DNA of 64,000 bases, taken from contig DVIA01000072.1 in NCBI GenBank assembly GCA_018711655.1, positions 1 to 64,000 of the forward strand. Reading direction: 5' to 3'. Position numbers and translations under genes: made by a program. Every line of letters starts with the position of its first letter. Within the stretch, counting starts at the first letter, position 1. The notes beneath the pieces are model-generated. The model was not told the DNA's origin. It saw nothing but the letters and a program-made list of their open reading frames with translations, and made no database searches. Below, one piece after another: positions 25,387 to 32,891 of this stretch. The stretch is from Candidatus Pullichristensenella avicola. GTDB lineage: Bacteria > Bacillota > Clostridia > Christensenellales > Aristaeellaceae.

Positions 25387-26946
25387 ATGAAACAACGCTT
25401 TTGTTTGCTGTTGGCGGCGCTGCTGCTGATCATCGCTCTGCCCGTACACGCAGAAGAGGGCAACTTCTTCGATTCCGCGGGCAAATTCCTTGGCGACGCA
25501 TGGAGTTCCGTGAGCGACGCGGCAAGCGACGCATGGGACGCCGCCGGCGATGCCGCGGAGGACGCCGGGGAAGCGATCGGGCAGGCGTGGGACGACGTGA
25601 GCGGCTTCGCCGTTGACACCTGGAATCAGGCGGGGACTTTTCTCGGCGAAAAGAGCGCTGAATTCTCCGCCTGGATGAGCGTTACCGGCAACGACGCGCT
25701 GGAAAAGCTCAAGGGCATCTACGACGAGATGGCGGCGGAGATGGGGATCGACACAGGTTCCGCCAACGATTTGTGGCTCCAGTCCATGGACTACGCAAAC
25801 GCCAACGAAATCGCCAACGTGACGCAGGCCAAGCTGACGCTCGCCGCCCTTGCCTACGCGCAGGAGGCGGACCCGGAAGGCGACGTGGCGCAGGCCGCGC
25901 TGGACCTGCTGCTTGGCAGCGGCATCACCGATCAGGCGGCGGCGGACGCCCTCCTTGCGAGCCTGACCGCGGCGAGCATTCAGTCGCCCGACCCGAACGA
26001 GCCGCGCTACTATCTGGGCGAGGCAGTCAACACCGGCGTGGACAACGGCTATTCCGAAGCGCGCCAGATCGGCGACGGGGACGCGCACTTCGGCTGGACG
26101 CTCGGCCGCTTCTTCGTGTGCGGCTTTACCAGCGTCTACGAGGATGAAAACGGCGACCCCGTATTCCTCAAGACGCTGGGCGACCAGATACAACTCTGGT
26201 TTGAACTGGAGCAGGACATCGACTGCCTGAACGGCAGGGACGCGCTGTCGATCTGCGAGGACACGAACGGCTTCGACGAGGCCTTTGGCGTCAGCCGCAC
26301 CAATTTGGGTCGCGGGGCCATGATCACGCGGCATACGGACTATCAGAACGCCGTGGGCGAGCCTCAACTGTTCACCGACTATCTCTCCGCCATCACCGCC
26401 AGCGGCGCGGACACCACCGTGCAGCTCTTTGAGGAGGGCGACTACGAGGTGGCGCTGGACTACGAGATCAAGGACCAGTCCAACAAGCTGGCTCCCCAGT
26501 ATAGCAATTACCGCATCGCCTTCAACTTCTCCGTGCGCAACGGCAACTGCATGGTCTACCCCTTCGACGTGGCTACCGGCGCGGAGTTGACCAACACCGC
26601 CGTCACGGAAAACGGCTTCTACCTCGATCTGGCGCTCTCCCGCTATCTGGACATCAACGTCAAGCGCGAGACGCTTGCCGAGGGCGCGACGGGCCTGACC
26701 GAGGACGTGCGCTTCAACCGCCCCGCCCGGGACGGCGAACAGTACACCGAGGAGGGCGTCTACACCATCACCGTCAGCAACCGCTACACCGGGCAGCAGA
26801 CTGTGAAGCAAATCTACGTCGGCACCAACAAGATCCTCCTTGCGCACATGGTCACGGGGCTGTCCATCGAGGAAGTCCGCGAGCAGATCGCCAGGGGCGC
26901 GCAGATCGCGGAGGACGGAACGATCATCGGCATGATCGACGGTTGA
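25387..26946 (+). CDS. Secreted protein with an amphipathic Ala/Asp/Trp repeat region
   Basis: The 519-aa protein starts with a signal peptide cleaved after PVHA. Residues 30-85 are a repetitive amphipathic helix (units such as SDAASDAWDAAGDAAEDAG) with regularly spaced Trp, which may bind membrane or wall. The rest is a soluble domain rich in aromatic and acidic residues that I do not recognise. There is no anchor or lipobox. GGGAGGT precedes the ATG. It is 13 bp from the next gene, the front half of a broken polymorphic toxin, so it may have been a partner or carrier of that toxin; this is inferred from position only. Confidence 0.8.
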   Translation: MKQRFCLLLAALLLIIALPVHAEEGNFFDSAGKFLGDAWSSVSDAASDAWDAAGDAAEDAGEAIGQAWDDVSGFAVDTWNQAGTFLGEKSAEFSAWMSVTGNDALEKLKGIYDEMAAEMGIDTGSANDLWLQSMDYANANEIANVTQAKLTLAALAYAQEADPEGDVAQAALDLLLGSGITDQAAADALLASLTAASIQSPDPNEPRYYLGEAVNTGVDNGYSEARQIGDGDAHFGWTLGRFFVCGFTSVYEDENGDPVFLKTLGDQIQLWFELEQDIDCLNGRDALSICEDTNGFDEAFGVSRTNLGRGAMITRHTDYQNAVGEPQLFTDYLSAITASGADTTVQLFEEGDYEVALDYEIKDQSNKLAPQYSNYRIAFNFSVRNGNCMVYPFDVATGAELTNTAVTENGFYLDLALSRYLDINVKRETLAEGATGLTEDVRFNRPARDGEQYTEEGVYTITVSNRYTGQQTVKQIYVGTNKILLAHMVTGLSIEEVREQIARGAQIAEDGTIIGMIDG

Positions 26947-26959
26947 GGAGGCGCGGCTT

Positions 26960-27682
26960 ATGAAGAAGATCGTTGCCCTGTTGCTCATTGTCTCCCTGCT
27001 GGCATGCAGCCTGACGGCATCCTTTGCCGAGGAAGCGCAGCTTCCCGCCGGCAGCGTTCCCGAGGCGGGCTTTTCCGGGATGAACGACCCGAACCTTTTG
27101 CGCTATACGGAAGATGCGATCTATGAAAACCTCGTCGCCACGCTGGACAGCGACGAATACTTCGTCGAGAACGTCAGCGCCGTATACATCTCGCAGGAAT
27201 ACATCGACGAACTGGCCTTCAACTCGCAGGCGAACATCTATTTCGGCTATACGCTGCAGGAACTCGCCGAGCAGTTTCAGGGGAAGAAGTACATCTTTAC
27301 CCTTGGCGACGACGGCTCCACCATCGTCACCGAGTTTGAGGAGTACGACGACACCTACGACCGCGCGCTGAAGAACGTCGCCATCGGCACAGGGGTCATT
27401 CTGGTGTGCGTCACGGTCTCCGTTGTCACCGCAGGGACAGGCGCTCCTCTCGCCGTTACCACAGTCTTCTCCGTGGCTGCCAAATGCGGCGTCAGAGCCA
27501 TGTCTACCGAAGCCTTGAGCGGGATTGCCGCCGGCATTGTCACCGGCGTGCAGACCGGCGACATGGAAGAAGCGCTCAAGGCTGCGGCGCTGGCCGCCAG
27601 CGAGGAATTCTTGTGGGGCGCGATCGCGGGCGTCATCAGCGGCGGAGCGAGAGCGGCGATCGCCCTCAGGAGCGCGCCCTGA
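26960..27682 (+). CDS. Secreted pre-toxin half of a broken polymorphic toxin
   Basis: The 240-aa product has a signal peptide ending TASFAE, a middle domain, a glycine/alanine hydrophobic segment (VILVCVTVSVVTAGTGAPLA) and a typical pre-toxin linker, EEFLWGAIAGVISGGARAA. It stops at TGA 27680-27682. Reading on in the same frame gives SGLNVNEAAGI, a linker that in intact clostridial toxins leads straight to an HNH-type nuclease. The nuclease part is found next door in another frame (27699-28142). GAGGAGG precedes the start. The protein is therefore probably the truncated front of a former toxin; it may still be secreted. Confidence 0.7.
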   Translation: MKKIVALLLIVSLLACSLTASFAEEAQLPAGSVPEAGFSGMNDPNLLRYTEDAIYENLVATLDSDEYFVENVSAVYISQEYIDELAFNSQANIYFGYTLQELAEQFQGKKYIFTLGDDGSTIVTEFEEYDDTYDRALKNVAIGTGVILVCVTVSVVTAGTGAPLAVTTVFSVAAKCGVRAMSTEALSGIAAGIVTGVQTGDMEEALKAAALAASEEFLWGAIAGVISGGARAAIALRSAP

Positions 27683-27698
27683 AGCGGCCTGAACGTAA

Positions 27699-28142
27699 AT
27701 GAAGCCGCGGGAATCTGAGGTAGCGAATTTCCCGCTGGACGTCATCAAAGAATTCGACAGCATGGATGAATATGAGGTCTGCCTCGACGCTGGTCTCATC
27801 GCCAGGATGGTCGGCGGGCGCACCGCGCTGGCGCCGGACGGCATCGACCTCGAGTACTTGAGCGAACTGCCGGACGGCCGGGAGGTGTCAAACCTGACGA
27901 GAATGCTGGAAGGGTACGCTCCCCTCGACTCCACGACGGATTTGGCCTATCAACTGTACCCCATCGGTCAGAGCGCCAACGGCACGCTGGCTGTTCTGAC
28001 GGAGGCGCAATACCAGGGCAACGCGGCCATTGTACGCATGGTCGAAAAAGCGTCCGAGAGCAACCAAAGCGCCTCGGCCGCTATCCAGCGGGATTTCTGG
28101 AGGCCCTTTGGGCAGATTTTGGCGAACGGCCAGGAGGGTTGA
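27699..28142 (+). pseudogene. Inactive HNH/LHH-type nuclease toxin domain, split from its N-terminus
   Basis: Residues 11-147 read NFPLDVIKEF...ELPDGREVSNLTRMLEGYAPLD...LYPIGQ...LTEAQYQGNAAIVRM...FWRPFGQI. Known toxins of this family have LHHIGQ, LTExEH and a later His; here these positions are Tyr-Pro (87-88), Tyr (105) and Arg (113), so the metal and catalytic histidines are gone. The domain continues the upstream gene after two TGA codons (27680 and 27716) and a one-base slip in TTTCCC (27728-27733). The ATG at 27699 directly follows a TAA and has no good ribosome-binding site. I call it a pseudogene. The alternative is a re-purposed binding protein such as an immunity factor, which is less likely. 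Confidence 0.7.
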
Positions 28143-28214
28143 GGCGCGCAACCGGCAAAGCCCGCCGCCTCCATATGCGAATACCTGAACTTGCAAAGGG
28201 AAACTTCTACGCAA

Positions 28215-28251
28215 CAGACCGCAGGGCATGGCGTCCTGCGGTCTGTGTTTT
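28215..28251 (+). terminator. Terminator hairpin in repeat unit 1
   Basis: CAGACCGCAGG and CCTGCGGTCTG (28215-28225 and 28235-28245) pair perfectly and are followed by TGTTTT on the plus strand, so it can end the toxin operon. Confidence 0.65.
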
Positions 28252-28369
28252 GTCCCTCCGCCGGGCGGAGGGATAGGCGGCGTTTTACGACATCTTCGCC
28301 TCGCAGCCGGCAAAGCTCGCCGCCTCCATATGCGAATACCTGAACTTGCAAAGGGAAACCTCTACGCAA

Positions 28370-28406
28370 CAGACCGCAGGGCATAGCGTCCTGCGGTCTG
28401 TGTTTT
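28370..28406 (+). terminator. Terminator hairpin in repeat unit 2
   Basis: Same 11-bp stem as in unit 1, followed by TGTTTT, 155 bp further on. Confidence 0.55.
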
Positions 28407-28524
28407 GTCCCTCCGCTGGGCGGAGGGATAGGCGGCGTTTTACGCCATCTTCGCCTCGCAGCCGGCAAAGCCCGCCGCCTCCATATGCGAATATCTGAAC
28501 TTGCAAAGGGAAACTTCTACGCAA

Positions 28525-28562
28525 CAGACCGCAGGATATAACGTCCTGCGGTCTGCATTTTT
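28525..28562 (+). terminator. Terminator hairpin in repeat unit 3
   Basis: Same stem (28525-28535 and 28545-28555) with a diverged loop and a longer U-tract (CATTTTTG) on the plus strand. Confidence 0.6.
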
Positions 28563-28575
28563 GCAAGGTGGCGTT

Positions 28576-28782
28576 TTACGCCATCTTCGCCTCGTAGCCG
28601 GCTTCCTTGACGGCGCCCACGAGGGCTTCGTCGGAGACTTCGCCGGTGTACTGGACCACGGCGCGCTTGTTTTCCACGTCGGCCTCGGCGGCGGTGACGC
28701 CGTTTACGCCCAGCAGGGCCTTTTCCACATGCGCCTTGCAGTGCGCGCACATCATGCCTTCAACATGCAGTACCTTTTCCAT
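28576..28782 (-). CDS. copZ: Possible separately translated CopZ copper chaperone (in frame within copA)
   Basis: Inside copA the frame contains ATG at 28782 with AAAGGA 9 nt upstream (28792-28797). Starting there gives a 68-aa protein, the usual size of CopZ, with the metal loop GMMCAHC. Either copZ was fused to copA by loss of the intervening stop, or both the fused and the free chaperone are made. Sequence alone cannot decide. Confidence 0.45.
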   Translation of the reverse strand: MEKVLHVEGMMCAHCKAHVEKALLGVNGVTAAEADVENKRAVVQYTGEVSDEALVGAVKEAGYEAKMA

Positions 28783-31182
28783 CGTTTCCATTCCTTTCTC
28801 TGTTTCTTCCACGGGCAGGTCGCCCGGGGTATGCTGACCGGCCTCCATGGCCGGGGCGGGCGGATCGACGACCCCGCTTTCGCGGCGCTTGAAGAAGCGC
28901 AGGCGCAGGGCGTTGGTGACCACGCAGACGGAACTTAAGCTCATCGCCGCCGAGCCGATCATCGGGCTCAGGCGGATGCCGAAGGCCGGGAAGAGCGCGC
29001 CGGCGGCCACGGGGATGCCGAGGACGTTGTAGAAAAACGCCCAGAAGAGGTTCGTGTGGATGTTGCGGATGGTGGCGCGGCTCAAGTCGATGGCCGTGGC
29101 CGCGTCCTCAAGGGAGTCCTTCATCAGCACGACGTCGGCGGAGTCGATGGCGATGTCCGTGCCCGCGCCGATGGCGATGCCGATGTCCGCGCGGGTGAGC
29201 GCCGGGGCGTCGTTGATGCCGTCGCCGACCATGGCCACCTTGTGGCCCTGCTCCTGCAAACGGCGGATGACGGCTTCCTTCTGCGTGGGCAGCACGTCGG
29301 CGATGGCCTCGCCGATGTCCAACTCTTTGCGGATGGCCTCGGCGGTCTTGCGGTTGTCGCCGGTGAGCATGACCACGTTGAGGCCCATCGCGCGGAAGCG
29401 GCGGATGGCGGCGCGGCTGGTCTCGCGCACGGTGTCGGCCACGGCGATAATGCCGAGGACGCGGCCCTCGCGGGCGAAGATGAGCGGCGTCTTGCCCTCG
29501 ATGGCGAAGCGCTCCATCTGCGCATTCGCGGGGGCGGTGTCGATGCCGTTTTCGGCGAGGAAGGCGGCGTTGCCGGCGAGGTAGGCCTTGCCGCTTAGCG
29601 TGGCCTGCACGCCGCGGCCGGAAGTGGCGCTGAAGGCCTCGGCCTTGGGCACGGCAAGGCGCTGCTGTCTGGCCTTTTCCACCACGGCTTCGGCCAGCGG
29701 GTGTTCGCTGCCGGCCTCGACCGCCGCGGCCTGGGCAAGAAAGTCGCTCTCGGCAAGGCCCGGCTCAAGCACGGCCACGTCCGTCACCGAGGGATGGCCG
29801 GAGGTGATGGTGCCGGTCTTGTCCAATACGATGGTATCGACGTTGTGCAGATTTTCCAGCGCCTCGGCGCTCTTGATGAGGATGCCGAACTCGGCGGCCT
29901 TGCCGGTGCCGACCATGATGGCCACGGGCGTGGCCAGGCCCAGCGCGCAGGGGCAGGAGATGACCAGCACGGAGATGGCGTTGGAGAGGGCGAACTCGAA
30001 GCCGTAGCCGGCGGCCATCCAGATGACGGCGGTCACGAGCGCGATGCCCATGACCACGGGCACGAACACGCCGCTGACCTTGTCGGCGAGGCGGGCGATG
30101 GGCGCCTTAGAGGAACTGGCGTCGTCTACCAGGCGGATGATCTGCGCAAGCGTGGTATCGTTGCCCACGCGCGAGGCGCGGAAGCGGAAGGCGCCGTTTT
30201 TGTTGATGGTGGCGGAGATGACCGTGTCGCCAACATGCTTTTCCACGGGGATGCTCTCGCCGGTGATGGCGGCCTGATCGACGTAGCCAAAGCCCTCGAT
30301 GACCTCGCCGTCCACGGGGATGCTCTCGCCGGGCCGGATGACCACGACGTCGCCGGCCACGACCTGCTCGGCGGGCACGGTGACTTCCACGCCGCCGCGC
30401 ACGACCACGGCGGTCTTGGGCGCGAGATCGACCAGCTTGCCCAGCGCGTCCGAGGTCTTGGATTTGGAGCGCGCCTCGAGGTACTTGCCGACGGTGACGA
30501 GCGTGAGGATCATCGCCGCGGACTCAAAGTAGAGGGCGTGGGCGTATTCGTGCACCACAGCCATGTCGGCGTGGCCGAAGCCGTAGGCCATGCGGTACAT
30601 GGCGAAGATGCCGTAGAGCAGCGAGGCGCTGGAGCCGACCGCCACCAGAGAATCCATGTTCGGCGCGCGGTGGGCGAGCGCCTTGAAGCCGACGATGTAG
30701 AACTTGCGGTTGATGAGGATGACCGGCACGGTGATGACCAGCTGCGTCAGCGCCGAAATGAGGGCGTTTTCCGTGCCGGTGAGGAAAGCGGGCACCGGCA
30801 GGCCCAGCATGCCGCCCATGGCCACATACATCAGCGGGATGAGCAGAATAATAGAAGAAATGAGGCGGCGCTTCATGGACGCCTGATCGTCCTCGGCGCG
30901 CTGCTGGCGCGACTGCCATTCCTCGCGGAAGCCGGAGGCGGCCTGTGCCTGCGCGCCCGGCGACGGGGCCTCGGCGTCGCTGGCGCCGTAGCCGATCTCC
31001 TGCACCGCCGCGCAAATGGCGGGGGCGGTGAGTTCGCTTTCGTCGTATTCGACCGTCATGCGGCCGGAAAGCAGGTTGACGTCCACTTCCTTGACGCCCT
31101 CCAGCTTCTGCACGCGGCGGGTGACGTTGGCCTGGCAGGCCGCGCACGTCATGCCGGTGACGTTGAATTTCTGCGTTTTCAC
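28576..31182 (-). CDS. copA: Copper-exporting P1B ATPase CopA with C-terminal CopZ domain
   Basis: The 868-aa Cu(I) pump has an N-terminal HMA domain with MTCAAC (11-16), eight expected membrane helices, TGES, CPC in ISCPCALGLATP, DKTGT, the HP motif (SEHPLAEAV) and GDGINDAP. Unusually, a second HMA domain with MMCAHC follows the last helices at about residues 801-868. It begins MEKVLHVEG, exactly like a free CopZ, and has its own internal ribosome-binding site. The start is a GTG with AGGAGG 5 nt upstream. csoR lies 9 bp upstream in the same operon. Confidence 0.95.
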   Translation of the reverse strand: MKTQKFNVTGMTCAACQANVTRRVQKLEGVKEVDVNLLSGRMTVEYDESELTAPAICAAVQEIGYGASDAEAPSPGAQAQAASGFREEWQSRQQRAEDDQASMKRRLISSIILLIPLMYVAMGGMLGLPVPAFLTGTENALISALTQLVITVPVILINRKFYIVGFKALAHRAPNMDSLVAVGSSASLLYGIFAMYRMAYGFGHADMAVVHEYAHALYFESAAMILTLVTVGKYLEARSKSKTSDALGKLVDLAPKTAVVVRGGVEVTVPAEQVVAGDVVVIRPGESIPVDGEVIEGFGYVDQAAITGESIPVEKHVGDTVISATINKNGAFRFRASRVGNDTTLAQIIRLVDDASSSKAPIARLADKVSGVFVPVVMGIALVTAVIWMAAGYGFEFALSNAISVLVISCPCALGLATPVAIMVGTGKAAEFGILIKSAEALENLHNVDTIVLDKTGTITSGHPSVTDVAVLEPGLAESDFLAQAAAVEAGSEHPLAEAVVEKARQQRLAVPKAEAFSATSGRGVQATLSGKAYLAGNAAFLAENGIDTAPANAQMERFAIEGKTPLIFAREGRVLGIIAVADTVRETSRAAIRRFRAMGLNVVMLTGDNRKTAEAIRKELDIGEAIADVLPTQKEAVIRRLQEQGHKVAMVGDGINDAPALTRADIGIAIGAGTDIAIDSADVVLMKDSLEDAATAIDLSRATIRNIHTNLFWAFFYNVLGIPVAAGALFPAFGIRLSPMIGSAAMSLSSVCVVTNALRLRFFKRRESGVVDPPAPAMEAGQHTPGDLPVEETEKGMETMEKVLHVEGMMCAHCKAHVEKALLGVNGVTAAEADVENKRAVVQYTGEVSDEALVGAVKEAGYEAKMA

Positions 31183-31191
31183 GGTTGCCTC

Positions 31192-31497
31192 CTATTTGAG
31201 TTTCTTCGCAAGTTCGATGGCTTCATCGACGATGGCGGTGTTGCCGTTTTGGATCTCCTCGACCACGCAGGTCTCCATGTGGTCCTGAAGCATCATATAT
31301 CCCAACGCCTGCAGGGCGCTTTGCACCGCCGCCACCTGCATGAGGATGTCGCCGCAGTAGCGATCCTCCTCTACCATCTTCCGGATGCCGCCCAGTTGGC
31401 CGATCATGCGGTTGAGGCGGTTTAAAAGCTTCTTTTTCGCCTCCTGGCTGCGCGGCGTGCGCTTGTAGCGGCAGCAGGCCGGTTTTGGTTCCTGCAT
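31192..31497 (-). CDS. csoR: Copper-sensing repressor CsoR
   Basis: The 101-aa all-helical repressor of the CsoR/RcnR family leaves DNA when it binds Cu(I). The ligand set is visible as C48 (DRYCGDI), H73 and C77 (LQDHMETC), the C-H-C pattern of copper sensors. AGGAG lies 9 nt before the ATG. It is the first gene of the csoR-copA operon and faces two operator palindromes at 31517-31570, so it controls its own operon. Confidence 0.95.
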   Translation of the reverse strand: MQEPKPACCRYKRTPRSQEAKKKLLNRLNRMIGQLGGIRKMVEEDRYCGDILMQVAAVQSALQALGYMMLQDHMETCVVEEIQNGNTAIVDEAIELAKKLK

Positions 31498-31516
31498 CGG
31501 CGCTCGCTCCTTTCAT

Positions 31517-31577
31517 ATACCCCCACCCGGTATTTCTCCCCGACATTTATAGTATACCCATCGGGGGTATTTGTCAA
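31517..31577 (-). promoter_or_regulatory. Copper promoter with two CsoR operators
   Basis: Minus strand TTGACA (31572-31577), 17-bp spacer, TACTAT (31549-31554). One G/C-tract palindrome of CsoR type, ATACCCCCGATGGGTAT (31554-31570), fills the spacer, and a second, ATACCGGGTGGGGGTAT (31517-31533), lies downstream of the start site. Both have the ATACC...GGTAT ends of known CsoR sites. Confidence 0.85.
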
Positions 31578-31672
31578 TCGCCTTCGCCGATATTTAACGG
31601 TTTTCAGGGGCGAACGGCCGACTGTCCGGCAGGACTGAAACGCCTGGCTCCGGGCGCGGGCGTTCGGCGCGC

Positions 31673-31708
31673 AAAAACCGGCGCGATTGCGGTTTGCTTC
31701 GCGCCGGT
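31673..31708 (-). terminator. Intrinsic terminator, probably of the CmpB-family gene
   Basis: A perfect 10-bp stem, ACCGGCGCGA/TCGCGCCGGT, with a 12-nt loop is followed by TTTT on the minus strand. It lies about 350 bp downstream of the membrane-protein gene that ends at 32058, with no gene between. Confidence 0.6.
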
Positions 31709-31722
31709 TTCAAAGGAGGCGG

Positions 31723-31781
31723 GGCCCTCTCGCCCGCCGCGAACGCCTGCGCGTTCGCGCCCTTGAGCGGGAAAGAGGGCC
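31723..31781. other. Three-tier inverted repeat in an intergenic region
   Basis: Nested perfect stems share one axis: GGCCCTCT/AGAGGGCC (31723-31730 and 31774-31781), CCCGC/GCGGG (31733-31737 and 31767-31771) and CGCGAACGC/GCGTTCGCG (31738-31746 and 31751-31759) around a 4-nt loop. No U-tract follows. It could be a structured RNA or a palindromic repetitive element. The rest of 31580-32057 shows no gene. Confidence 0.45.
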
Positions 31782-32057
31782 GGTTCGATAAGCGCCGCGC
31801 CTGTCGCGTTCCCGGCGCGCCGGTCCAAAACGCGCCGGAACAGGCTCGGATGCGCGCCGCGGGGCGGAGGTCTGCTCCCGAACGCATGGCCGTAACGGAA
31901 GGGGTTTCCCCACGCGCTGTTAGTTTTATCTAACCAACAAGAGAATATCACATACGCGCCGCCCTGTCAAGCGCCGGCCAGCGGTTTAACAAATTCTTTT
32001 CAAACATCCGGAGACAACCGCGCAAGGGCCGCGTTTTGCGCGCTTTTCCAGGCGCTT

Positions 32058-32759
32058 TCACATCTTTTTCGGTCTGTGTCTGAGCCGTTCGCGCAGCAGT
32101 TGCCATTCTTTGTGATAGCGGGTGAAGTCCAGCCCAGGGAAGGCGTCCGCCAGGCGCTTCATCTGCATGGCGTGCAGGCCGCGCAGGCGGGGGATGCGCT
32201 CCTCCAGCCGCTGCTCGATCAGTTCGCGCGCGGCGCGCAGGCGCTTGTCCAGGCCCAACACGGTGATCAGCGTGGCGGTCAGGTCTGCGGCAAGCAGCAG
32301 CGCCAGCGCCGCGGCAAGCAGACCGGCGGCGCGGGGCGAGAGGCGCGCCGTGAGCGAGGCCATCCAGGGCTGCACATAGCGCACCACCAGCACCGACATG
32401 GCGCCAAAGGCCACGAATCCCCGCAGGCAAACGCGGCCGCGAATGTTCAAAAAGCGCTGGGAATAGTCCCACCAGCGGGCGTGGAACAGGACCTCCATCA
32501 GCCAGGAGGTGCAGTATTCCAGCGCCGTGGTGAGAAAGGCGCTGGCAAAGAACAGCAGCGCCGGCCGGCCCGCCAGCGGCGAAAGCGCATACACCACCGC
32601 CACGGCGCCGACGCCGTAGATCGGACAGACGGGGCCGTTGAGGAAGCCGCGGTTGACCAGCTTGCGGCCCGCGACGGAGCAGAGGATGCTCTCGTACACC
32701 CAGCCGATGAAGCTGTAGAGCATGAACCAGAGAAACCACGTTGCCAGCGGATGCGTCAT
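32058..32759 (-). CDS. CmpB-family membrane protein (putative ABC-transporter type IV)
   Basis: The 233-aa protein has about five to six membrane helices and the family pattern FIGWVYESILCSV...LVNRGFLNGPVCPIYG...EYCTSWLMEVLFHARWWDYS, typical of PF06541. The C-terminal 60 residues are a charged cytoplasmic tail. The biochemical function is not established. The ATG at 32759 has GGAGG 4 nt upstream; the frame stays open upstream but without a better site. It stands alone, divergent from the dehydrogenase gene at 32892. Confidence 0.8.
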   Translation of the reverse strand: MTHPLATWFLWFMLYSFIGWVYESILCSVAGRKLVNRGFLNGPVCPIYGVGAVAVVYALSPLAGRPALLFFASAFLTTALEYCTSWLMEVLFHARWWDYSQRFLNIRGRVCLRGFVAFGAMSVLVVRYVQPWMASLTARLSPRAAGLLAAALALLLAADLTATLITVLGLDKRLRAARELIEQRLEERIPRLRGLHAMQMKRLADAFPGLDFTRYHKEWQLLRERLRHRPKKM

Positions 32760-32891
32760 ATGTCCTCCAAGCGGTGATAATGGCAGAAACATTATGCACC
32801 ATGAACGATAATTTGTCAACACGCCGGCAGGAAAAGCGCGCTCCGGCGGCGAATTTGTCAGACATCATCGCAATGCAGGGAGGATAGCCCT

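Larger units (their letters stand above)
28147..28597. repeat. Tandem repeat of the copA 3' end, units of 155, 155 and 136 bp
   Basis: Comparable points recur at 28152, 28307, 28462 and 28598. Each unit contains, on the minus strand, a copy of the last codons of the copA/copZ frame (ending EAKMA-stop) and a shared 3' flank, plus a perfect 11-bp hairpin. Units 1 and 2 have a second hairpin (CCCTCCGC/GCGGAGGG) that unit 3 lacks, which accounts for its shorter length. The fourth, rightmost copy of the coding part is the genuine gene end. Spacing and lack of variable spacers exclude CRISPR. Confidence 0.85.

Noticed and set aside
25180..26988. 602-codon minus-strand frame opposite the secreted 519-aa gene
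   Set aside because: The plus-strand gene has a promoter, a Shine-Dalgarno and a signal peptide; the antisense frame is a composition effect.
27888..28566. Minus-strand frames of 93-166 codons across the copA-end repeats
   Set aside because: They exist because the unit lengths keep frames open; no ribosome-binding sites and repeated content.
28147..28597. CRISPR array
   Set aside because: Units are 136-155 bp with no unique spacers between short repeats; the array derives from a gene end.
31594..31951. Minus-strand frames of about 100 codons between csoR and the CmpB-family gene
   Set aside because: The region is made of hairpins; the frames lack start signals and conserved features.
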